Below, piece by piece: positions 55,652 to 64,000 of a DNA stretch of 64,000 nt. Each line of letters opens with the position of its first letter. Position 1 is the stretch's first letter. This DNA is from Albifimbria verrucaria (Eukaryota > Ascomycota > Sordariomycetes > Hypocreales > Stachybotryaceae), in the NCBI GenBank assembly GCA_020081605.1, contig JAHREC010000009.1:5146001-5210000 (forward strand), written 5' to 3'. The translations under genes were made by a program, and so were the position numbers. Under the pieces are notes generated by a model. It worked only from the letters and a program-made list of their open reading frames with translations. It was not told the origin of the DNA and searched no databases.

Positions 55652-56110
55652 AGCGTTGGGCGTATGCAAGAAGTAATGTAGTAATGAAACCAGAGCCTCA
55701 CGATGAAGCTCCTCACGACGATACATAGACAAAGCACGATAGACCAGACCACATAGAAATAAGATGGTTACTGTATAACAGCCAGCTCTATAGGCGCCTT
55801 TCTATTCCCAGCTTGTACAGTGGCCCTCCGTCTTATCATACAACACATGCCGTTTCTGTAGTGGAAACAAGCCACACGCGCTCGCAAACAACTCATACAT
55901 GTGTGGGCGAACCCAAACAAAGGAGGGACAAGATAAAATGATGATGCGCTTTTTCCCTTTTTATGCGCAATGCCGGTAATGAACATGTGTGCCTTTATAC
56001 ATGCTCCCAAACGATGCGACCATTATGAACACTGAAGTAAGTTCTAAAAGAACAATGCGGAAGAGATTCGGGAGAGGAGAGGAGAAGATGTCGCAGTGAA
56101 TGGAGGTTGA
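55652..56110. other. Intergenic between convergent genes
   Basis: This holds the 3' regions of the receptor and TIM17 genes. No gene is seen. Confidence 0.5.
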
Positions 56111-56755
56111 TTATACAAGAGCCGCAGCATCGGTGCTTGGCGGGGAAGGGAGCCTGCGGGAAATTGTCAGCAATCGATGATTTAGCAAGGATGGACCGAC
56201 CCTGCGATCAGGTCCAGAACCCACGAGGCCCAGTCCGACTCACCTCGAGTTTTGTGCTGCCGGCAAACATCTTGCCCAGGCCGATACCGACACCCTCAAT
56301 GACGGCGAGCAGGACGGCACATCCGATGGCGCCGTTCCTCGCGGCCTTGAAGCCACCTCGTATCGCCAGGAGCCACCCGTCATGAAACCAGCGCCGATGG
56401 CGTTCCAGGGATCCTCCTTCTTGCGCATGCCCTTGATCGCGCAGTCGAAGGTGCTGAAGAGACCGCCCCAGACGCCGAAGTTGCCTCCCAGGACGGGGCG
56501 CGCATCTTGATGGCGGTGAGGGCGCCTATCCGTCGCTCGCCGTAGGGGCTGTTTCGGAAACCCTTGATGCCGTGCCATATCGTGCCGCCGATGGCCTGTT
56601 AGGAACAAGTTAGTTGATCGTGCTGGCGGAAAAGGAGGCCACCTCGGTTGCGCAGGAGCAGGAGCAGGAGCAGGACATACACCCATGGAGAAGGCACCGC
56701 CAAAGTCATTGAGGATGACCCAAGGGCAAGGGTCTCGTCCGTGATCGAGGGCCAT
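56111..56755 (-). CDS. TIM17: TIM17, mitochondrial inner-membrane translocase subunit
   Basis: Exon 1 (56755-56681) codes [20 protein letters not shown] plus AFSMG. Exon 2 (56595-56244) continues with [20 protein letters not shown] and [14 protein letters not shown], then [39 protein letters not shown] and [13 protein letters not shown]. These are the hallmark segments of Tim17, a core part of the TIM23 presequence translocase, with four membrane spans. Two bases are missing inside exon 2: in the G4 run 56496-56499 and in the G2 at 56369-56370. A short last exon begins at 56153. Its frame is not resolved, but the reading ending DAAALV at 56111 looks natural. TIM17 is essential in yeast, so an in-frame gene must exist; the breaks are best read as sequence errors. 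Confidence 0.88.
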
Positions 56756-57577
56756 TGTGATGGATTAGTGGAAAGGAGGGACAGGGGCGTGGATGGTGCG
56801 GGAGGCGAGAGAGGACCAGAATGCAAATATTCGAGAACGTGACGTACGAGGAGATTCCCGCGATGGATGGATTTTTTCGGATGACTAAGGAGACCCTCGG
56901 TCTCTTATCGTGCATGCACTTTGCCTTATCTTATCTTATCACCATGCGCTAAGTCCTCGGCAAAAAGGAGGGCGGACTGTAGATCGTAGGCCTTGCATTT
57001 GTTCCAAAGGAAATTAATCGTTGAAAAATAGAAAAGTTCCTAGAAAAATTATATAATATGCTAATAAATCTGTTCTAATTATATGCTTGCTTTAGATCAA
57101 CTTAACCCCTAATATTTATTGATTCTTGTTTTCTGTATTAATAGTTGCTTGCGACCCTTATTATACTGCCACCCATTTGATGCCCTCTTTAGGCCAAGGA
57201 AACATGGCTGTATTTTGCTGGCCTACTTACGATATGATGAGTTCCGAATAAATAAAAAGACAAACCTGTCTTTTTGCTATCACAATCAGACTCATGGCCA
57301 AGAAAGAATGGTTTTGTCTTTTCCTCGAGTCCAAACAGGACCTGTTCGTCTTCCGTGTCTCCGCCACCTAACCTGTAGCTCCGTCGTATCACTGAATGCA
57401 TCTACACATTTCGTGTCACGCTTCCATTCAAGTCACAGTTTCTGGATATTGTCCTATTACTGACCAATTCATTGTCAGTGAACAGGTAATATATTTCTCT
57501 AGCCTAGACTAGCCTCGAACACCCACCCTGTTTTCCCTTCCCATCCAGACCAACTGCACCCTCAAGTTGTGCATCTT
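56756..57577. other. Intergenic with one repeat copy
   Basis: This contains the TIM17 promoter, then copy A of a diverged repeat, then the 3' region of the next gene. No gene is seen. Confidence 0.5.
56960..57185 (+). repeat. Diverged direct repeat, copy A
   Basis: It shares the order of words GGCGGACTG, CGTAGGC, TTGC-TTTGT, AATCGTT, GCTTGCG and CACCCA--ACCCA with copy B at 58683-58905. It is AT-rich between the conserved words. Confidence 0.55.
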
Positions 57578-58280
57578 CTAAGACGTCTGCGGAGGTGTGG
57601 GGACCACAACCAACTGGACCTTGTAGCAGAATCTCTTGGGGTCCGTCACTTCAGGGCAATCCAGAGTTAGCAAATCCTGTATCACTCCACTAGGCAGGCC
57701 GGATAAAACTTACGGTCGTTGGCGGGAGGATAGTAGCGGAACTCGTGTGCGTTGTCATACGTCGGGCGCACGCAGTTCCAGCCACCGGCGGGGTGCTTCT
57801 GCCAGGTCACAAAGTCCAGCTCGATTTGCAACTCATCCGTCTCGGGGTTGCAGCCGTAAATGGGCTGGTAAACAGCACGAGGATCACCACGTCCAGTCAT
57901 GAACATCTTGGTGGTGTTGTCGATCTTGGAGAACTGTTCGCCTGGTCAGTACGATGAGGCATGCAAAGAGAGGCACCGGGCAGTAACAATCTTACCTCAC
58001 CACCAATGACGGCACGGATGTTGTTCCATTGCAAGAAACCCTGGTTCAACTTGAGGTCAAACGTGGGAGTTCCGACGGGCCCGATGAAGAGGTGATGGTC
58101 ACCGCCACCGGCCTGTCTCAGGTTCATGAACTTGTTGTGCACTGCTGGAACAGAGGCGTTCTGGACCTGGACCCTGAAGGGATAGTCAATGGTGTTGGAC
58201 AGCGGAGTGTCGGGGATCGTGCAGGCAGCGTTGACGGTGGCCGCTCCCGCGAGCAGAGCTGAGACGATGTTGAACTGCAT
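57578..58280 (-). CDS. Small secreted protein (resembles the fungal DUF7907 family)
   Basis: Exons: 58280-57996, 57941-57714, 57648-57578, giving about 195 residues. It starts with a signal peptide (MQFNIVSALLAGAATVNA). The mature protein begins CTIPDTPLSNTIDYPFRVQV and holds HNKFMNLRQAGGGDHHLF, FIGPVGTPTFDL, MFMTGRGDPRAVYQPIYGC and a last Cys in RFCYKVQL. One base is missing at the exon 1 donor (G run 57995-57996); with it the phase of the first intron fits and GGEG joins EQFSKID. Such proteins are widespread in ascomycetes, secreted, and of unknown function. The gene lies between two diverged direct repeats. Confidence 0.78.
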
Positions 58281-59713
58281 CTTGTCCTATGAGCGACTAG
58301 CCTTCTCAATCACTGACTGTGAGGGTTGCTCCAAAGCATCTTTGAACAGCAGAGGATGATGATGGCCTTTTATAGAGACAGCCACCGCCTGAGCTGAGTA
58401 GCATTCCCCACGATTGTCCAAATCCAGGCACCGGCCTGGATAGCCCTGCTCGGAGGATTTCCAACCACTGCTCACCCGCTGCTAAAGGGGTCGTGCATGC
58501 GCTGCAACGCTACAGTCGTTACCGGGGTCCTTGCCCAGGTCTAGACCCAGAGAGGCTGCGTGCAGCCCGATGATAGGCGTAAAACATGGCTGGAAGTATT
58601 GAGCTCTCGCAGATGGAACAAAAGGGGATTGACCAGAATGTCTTACCCCAGACTGTTGACGAGGTCAAGTGGTGAGCAGAGAAAGGCGGACTGCAGAACG
58701 TAGGCGTTGCCTTTGTCCAAGAAGATCAATCGTTAATTGAAAGTCAGAAAATCCCTGAAATTTTTTTTTGGAAAAATAATAAGAAGAATATGCCTATATA
58801 TATTTGATTGTATAATTATGTTCGACGAATTTAACCCTGTATTGTGTTGGCTCTTATTCTCACTCATCAGCGCTTGCGGTCCCTATTTTACAGCTACCCA
58901 CTTGGAAGGGTTCCCGATCATGGGATGGGAAGGCTTGGGCGGTGGCTTTTTGAGTGACAGGAAAGGTGGACCACAACTGAGACAGACACATCCACTTCAC
59001 TGGTATTGACCAACTTATGCATGATGTTTTCCGAATCATGCTTCAGCTTCCTCACGTCGGCTCAAGCTATTTAATTAAAGGCTGCGAAGGCAAGCATGTG
59101 AAGAAACGAGCTGTTTCTTCCTTCGGCTTGTTCCCTTCGTGTTAGCAAGCTGTGGAGCTCGTATTAGCAAACGCTGCCTTTCAGCTTCGTCCCTGCGCCG
59201 AGATAGCCCTGCATGTTCAGTAAGCCCCAGTTGGTCTCATGCCCCCTTTGATTGGGCCTTCTGTGTCCTCCAAAAGCAAGAGAACGGATAGGGTCCAACT
59301 AGCTAGGCATGCATCGCTCTCAAGCTGCAGCCTTTGCGGCTGAGCCTGTTGAGTAAATTGCTTGTTCAACGACGCCGCCATGCTATTGGTGACACGATGG
59401 CGCCGCCCGTAAGCGGGCAACACGAACAAGATGCTGACATGGCTCGGCCCTTCGGGAGCCTAGAGGATGGGAGGGCTGCTCTAGCACGGAACGCAGGATA
59501 CCCTGAGCTGATCATTGGCAGCAAAGCTCTGTTGGCGTCGGCGGCTTGCAGCTATCGCCAATATTTTCAGGAACCATCTACAGGCGCATCACACATCCAG
59601 CCCCCAAACGTTTTGGGCTTGGCTAAATCACAGAGTTGGCGCAGCACTTTGCGACAAGTCAGATTCCAAGTTCTGCTAAACATGCTAACTCGGAAACGGT
59701 TAGATGTAGTCAT
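58281..59713. other. Intergenic with second repeat copy
   Basis: This contains the promoter of the small secreted protein gene, copy B of the repeat, and the 3' flank of the SDR gene. A 221-codon frame (59334-59999, +) overlaps the SDR exons in antisense and shows no domain. Confidence 0.5.
58683..58905 (+). repeat. Diverged direct repeat, copy B
   Basis: Same orientation and word order as copy A at 56960-57185, about 1.7 kb apart. Together they flank the small secreted protein gene. Confidence 0.55.
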
Positions 59714-60781
59714 CTATTTACCGTTTCTTTCCTTCCACGTCCTGTCAAAAACGGTCAGTGACCGTTGCGCTGTTTTCGCAAGTCAGCATACGTCAATCAA
59801 CACATCTCAATCAAAGCTACTTACATGTCGAGACCACATCCAAGGCCTTGACAGATCTGTTGAAAGGTTGACTGAGCATGAAAATTGCTGCTTCGGCGAC
59901 TTCGTTGGCTTCCAACGGCCTAAGATTAGAACGTTAGCCACACGCCCAACTATTAATTTCGTTGACATACTCCATGCCCTGGAAGAACTTGTCGTATAGT
60001 TCATCATCGAAGCCGACTCTTTGTCTATGAAAGTGAGTAGCAACAGCGCCAGGGCGGAGAGCAAGAACTCGAATGTTTGTCTCTGTCAGCTCATTGCGAA
60101 GAGCATTTGTGAATCCCTCCTGGCACGCCTTGTTTGCATGGTAAACCGTCTCGCCCGGAAAAGGCGGCACCTCCAATGCGGTTGTTGAGGTGATGTTCAG
60201 AATGGTGCCCTCCTTCCGAGCAAGCATGGAACGATTCAGGACGGAGTGAGTAGCGAACATCATTCCATTGATGTTGGTATTGTTCATGGTGAGAATATCG
60301 GAGATTTTAAGCTCAGGAAATCTAGCGGGAGTACCAAGTGCCAATCCCGCCTGTAGCCATCAGCTCACGCCCAGTGTTGGATTACACGAGGAGACTCACA
60401 TTATTAATAAGAATATCAACGTCGCCCAGCTCTTGAATGGCCGAGCCAACAGCCTCGTCTAGAGCTTCAAAGTCGCCGACATCTACAGCTCTGTAAATTG
60501 CTTTACACGAGGGAGAAGATTCGGTCAGCCTCTTGCATAGTGCGTCAAGTTTATCCTGACAAAATTAGTAGCTAGCTCGAGCCTCTGTACGAGTTTCCAA
60601 GAGTCAATTCACCGAAGAGCGTGAGATAAGAATTAGGTAAGAGCCTTCCTTTGCCAGATACTCTGCAATGGCCTCGCCGATTCCCATCGAGGCTCCAGTC
60701 TGCCGTATTGTGTCAGCGTGTCCGGCAAATCGAGCATGGCATACTTACAAGAAGCACCACCTTTCCTTGCAATGAAGTCAT
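59714..60781 (-). CDS. Short-chain dehydrogenase/reductase (YdfG/serine 3-dehydrogenase-like)
   Basis: Six exons: 60781-60749, 60699-60613, 60555-60400, 60350-59971, 59919-59825, 59769-59714, all in phase without correction. The N-terminal nucleotide-binding motif spans the first intron (GKVVLL then TGASMGIGEAIAEYL). Next are DVGDFEALDEAV, the NNAG motif (split by an intron), the catalytic Ser in LNITSTTA, the YxxxK pair in VYHANKA, and ALRPGAVATHF. The end is SLTVFDRTWKERNGK. The length of about 268 residues is typical of classical SDRs. The closest resemblance is to NADP-dependent 3-hydroxy-acid dehydrogenases of the YdfG / L-allo-threonine type, probably cytosolic. Intron 4 uses the donor GTATGT at 59970. 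Confidence 0.88.
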
Positions 60782-61456
60782 GTTGCCGGTTATCTGACCG
60801 ATGCTAATGAACAGGGTCAGGGAATCGCCGTAGTTGAAATCAGATAATAATATGCTACGATTGATAAGAAATGAACAGCAGAATAGCATGAAATGGCTCT
60901 TAGGAAGCCAGGTGGATGACGTTGGTTTAAATGGGGCGGTGTTGCGTCATAATTTATGGTTTGTCGACCGAACTCATTTACACCAGCCGCGACTTTACTT
61001 TACCACTGACAATTGAAAGAAGACATTGTTTTAAGTCTACAATTTAATCACTATGTGATCCCCCAAATTGATTTCTTCACTTTCCGAGTCAATTAACAGC
61101 TGCTGCCCACCGACATAGTAAAGGATAATGGATACGGTGATCCCTCCACCACACCCAGTTACCAACGCCGCCGAGTACGCCATGACTGACAACCAGCGAG
61201 AAGAAACCCGAAAAGGGTAGAAGCACATTTTCAGACATTGTGGCAAGGTTTCGAGCACAGAATACAGGAGGATATTATTCGTTAAATAACCAGTGCCTTT
61301 TAATGTCCCATGGCTGTCTTGGTGAGTCTTTGAACAGCCCACGGCGTGGAAAGGACAACGGTAAAGAGTGTAACCGCCGGCCCGGAACAAGAAGACAGAC
61401 AGGCAAAAGAAGAACAAAAGATCTAATCGGCGTCTCGAATGGACTTGATTGATCTG
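60782..61456. other. Intergenic, no gene seen
   Basis: This is the 5' side of the SDR gene and the 3' flank of tRNA-Phe. A 151-codon frame at 61037-61492 (-) runs into the tRNA and is not a gene. Confidence 0.5.
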
Positions 61457-61529
61457 TGCGGTTTGTGTGGATCGAACACACGACCTTAGCATCTTCAGTG
61501 CTACGCTCTCCCAACTGAGCTAAACCCGC
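61457..61529 (-). tRNA. tRNA-Phe (anticodon GAA)
   Basis: A 73-nt cloverleaf on the minus strand. The D arm is GCTCAGTTGGGAGAGC, the anticodon stem TAGCA/TGCTA has loop CTGAAGA (anticodon GAA), and the T arm is GTGTG-TTCGATC-CACAC, ending with discriminator A. The acceptor stem GCGGGTT/AAACCGC has one mismatch (G5 opposite A68). There is no intron. No T4 run follows within about 35 bases, so termination may be weak. Confidence 0.9.
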
Positions 61530-62288
61530 GGATTGATGGAAGCAGGGCGAAGACGCAGGCATTATGTGGCGGCGCGACGATGCAGTGAAGCGGATGGGTC
61601 ACGGCTCTGTAGAGAATTCGTGGGAGCCGGGTGAATCTTTAGAAGATCAGTTGTGGCAACATGTCCCCTTTCTTTTCCTCTGACCGAATAGGATCCATCA
61701 TGTCTAAGAAATTTCTCTCTAATTTTCCTTTCCCTAACATTTCAGCGCATGGCAGTGGTAGGGCTGCATCTGAGGAGACAAGATAAACGTACGCCAGGCG
61801 AGAAACCACCACAACAGGTTGATACGCAGTTATAGTAATACGATCAATTCAGAAGTAAATTGTGATAAATGACAAATAATTCACGAGTTGTCCTTATTTA
61901 CTTAGGACGTAAACCAAAGTAGGACCTGGCAGAAGTCTAGCAACAGGCAAGACGAAGCTAATCATATAGATGGAAATCCAGTTTACTGACAAAAATTAAC
62001 AAGAAATTCGCGACTCTCTTAGAGTGTAAAGCCAGTACTACAAAGCTGTCGTCTCACCTTACTGTTCTGCCTCCCGCACTGTAGCTGCTTCACTGAGGCT
62101 GAACTTTGCAGCAGCTTTCATGCAGCTAGCTGAGCTGAACACTTACTTGTAAGCAATTCCTCGCTCCAGCACTTTCGTCGTACAGCACGAGACATGCAAA
62201 CGCTTCAGTGAAAAAGGACATGACATTGTCATCTCATATGTAAATCTGGGACACGATCCAACTGCTCACGCTCGCAACCTAAAGTAGA
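61530..62288. other. Intergenic, no gene seen
   Basis: This is the flank of tRNA-Phe and the 5' region of the HET-domain gene. No domain in any frame. Confidence 0.5.
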
Positions 62289-64000
62289 GTGCGTTCAATC
62301 TCGCCGCCTCAAGGGCAATCGTCAGCCGGCGCATCCGGCACCGCGCACTTACCCGGCTTTGATGACATTTACCTTGAATCATGGATCTCTTATGCTCTCC
62401 TCAAGGCTCTAGAGCTCCGCTTGGAAAAGCAGCATTCTTCAATACCCATCGCTGGGACGGCGGGATCTTCAAAGAATATGCCGTAAGAAAGGACCGCCTG
62501 CAGTGGGTGCCCATGGCCCTACGGGCAGGCGACGGCAGCCCCGACGTGCCTTTTGTAATTCACAGGCGGCCCGAAGAATTTGAAGACGACCATGGGTTTT
62601 TCCAGTCGTGGTTCTTTTTCGGCCTCTTGGCTGAACTATTTTGCCTCAATGAACTCGAGGATGGGTCAAGAATATTGCCTGAAGACGAATCAGCGCAAGA
62701 ACTCGACCGCCTTTACCAAGATTTCATCGTCGAAGAGGATGGCAAACAATATGTCTGTGGCTCTAAATTGTTGGATCCGACGATTGGCGACTTGCTTGCA
62801 GGCCGCTGGGTCGCCTATCCTGGTGGCATTGAAGCCCGGCTGGAATATCTTGGGGATTGCGTTTCTTTGCATACTCCATGGTCGGTCCATACCGAGCCGC
62901 CGAGAGATTGGATCCGGCTATTCATTATTCTATTTGCGCCCTAGGCGAGATCTGCACCACTGCCATAGGAACACCGGGTCCTGTCTTGCCGTGGGGCATG
63001 GACTATCTACAGCCAGGGGGCTGTTGAAGCTGGAATGCTGCAGAACGGCTGGTGCAAGAGTGACCTCTCTAGAATACGTCGAGTGTATCCCAGGCTCAAC
63101 ACCCAATATTATCTCAGCTGCATGCAGAAACAAGGGAGTCCGCGGAGCCATGTAGATTGCTCTCAGAACAGATGCGTTGCGGCGCAAATAATTCCCGGCG
63201 AATACAAGCTATCCCATGCTACAGATGGGTGCGCATGTGGGACTATTGGCATCGACATTGGTGAAGTGACAAGGATACTCCGCGATACAGAGAGCTTCCC
63301 TATATTAACCATCAACACGGAAGACGATAACCTGGATCATCTCACAATTCAAGTTGAGGAATATGTCCCCGAAAAGCCATACGTTGCACTATCTCATGTA
63401 CGTCACCCCTTCAAAAACTCTTTTCCAAATACTTATTCGTTTAGGTCTGGGCCCATGGCTTGGGCAACCCTTTGAAAACTCTCTCCATCGATGCCAAATG
63501 GCTCGCCTTGCAGAGCTGATCAACCAGTTGAATAAGACAAACGAAGTTCAAGGTCAACCACTCCGCCTTTGGATAGACACGCTGTGCTGCCCGGTAGAAT
63601 TGGATGCAAAGATAATATCTCTACAACGAATGTCGACTGTGTATCGGAAAGCTCGGCATGTTCTCGTACTCGATCTGGCTTTCTCTTCGTGTCAGTCAAA
63701 GGATACCCATCCTGCTCTGCTTAGTCTTACTATCTTGGCATGCAGTACATGGATGCGGCGACTGTGGACACTGCAAGGTAAGGAAGATCCATTCATGGCT
63801 CTTTTTCCTGAGACTCCAAAACAGTTCTAACCCTATATCTTTATGGTCTTTGTAGAGGGTATGCTACCGGATTCGGTTTATTTTCAGTTCGCAGACCAGG
63901 CTTTGACCCTGGAAACTATAGCCTCCGACCTTTTCCGGGGCAGTTCCGAAGACGCCAGGTATATGGCTGTGTACCAAGATGTGCAAGCTGAGGTACGTCT
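62289..64000 (+). CDS. HET-domain (heterokaryon incompatibility) protein, 3' truncated
   Basis: The gene runs off the right edge and its true start is not certain; no ATG precedes 62289 in frame. The N-terminal half (FNTHRWDGGIFKEYAVRKDR, ELFCLNELEDGSRILPEDE, LDPTIGDLLAGRWVAYPGGI) is the usual extension before the HET domain. The HET core is YVALSHV, an intron (63400-63444), then WAHGLGNPL, LRLWIDTLCCPV and MSTVYRKARHVLVLDL, then WMRRLWTLQ, a second intron, and EGMLPDSVYFQF. Five single-base losses are inferred: near 62430, 62876-62877, 63016-63020, 63152 and 63475-63478. HET proteins take part in non-self recognition and cell death when unlike strains fuse. All core motifs in view are kept. 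Confidence 0.82.

Noticed and set aside
56240..56755. A 171-codon continuous frame over the TIM17 locus
   Set aside because: It is an illusion made by reading through the intron and crossing the missing bases; the spliced, repaired reading matches TIM17 along its length.
59334..59999. A 221-codon plus-strand frame
   Set aside because: It lies antisense to the last SDR exons, has no domain, and the SDR reading is supported by motifs and consistent splice phases.
61037..61562. Minus-strand frames covering tRNA-Phe
   Set aside because: They include the tRNA sequence itself and have no domain.

Overview
The window looks like nuclear DNA of a filamentous ascomycete (Pezizomycotina, probably Sordariomycetes; the species cannot be told). 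The signs are short introns (about 45-80 nt) with GTAAGT/GTATGT donors and CTAAC branch points, a TIM17 gene, a HET-domain gene, an Ank-vWFA protein, a CFEM/rhodopsin-type receptor, a LaeA-like methyltransferase, and genes scattered between gene-poor AT-rich stretches.

Layout. 0-3 kb: the end of an intracellular subtilase and a decayed F-box/ankyrin gene. 3.7-5.7 kb: a secreted GMC oxidoreductase. 9-12.6 kb: a small cysteine-rich secreted protein and a long secreted V/T/H/K/E repeat protein. 14.7-23.3 kb: three co-oriented genes, a secreted GH3 glucosidase, a sugar transporter and a cytosolic GH78 alpha-L-rhamnosidase, which fit together as a glycoside-utilisation group. 23.9-25.1 kb: a secreted Ser/Thr-rich protein with a lectin-like C-terminus. 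25.9-33.5 kb: an accessory stretch with a cullin N-terminal-only protein, a trypsin-like protease, a lectin/propeller-like protein and a divergently transcribed ankyrin-vWFA protein. 34.5 kb: tRNA-Val(AAC). 36-40 kb: a divergent P450 / LaeA-like methyltransferase pair. 40.9 kb: an alkyltransferase-like DNA repair protein. 45.6-48.5 kb: an OPT transporter. 54-58 kb: a CFEM receptor, TIM17 and a small secreted protein flanked by diverged direct repeats. 59.7-60.8 kb: an SDR. 61.5 kb: tRNA-Phe(GAA). 62.3 kb to the right edge: a HET-domain gene.

Caution. About 25 otherwise well-conserved coding exons or exon junctions each need one extra base to stay in frame, mostly in short homopolymers, and the essential-type gene TIM17 is among them. 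Missing bases in the assembly explain this better than wholesale pseudogenisation, so the broken genes are annotated here as continuous genes with the break positions given. The F-box/ankyrin gene is different: it also has in-frame TGA stops and is probably a real pseudogene.

No CRISPR array, prokaryotic operon or recognisable intact transposon was seen. The best candidate for an unusual system is the 26-33.5 kb group, where a protease, a sugar-binding-like protein and an ankyrin-vWFA protein sit together; its function is inference only.
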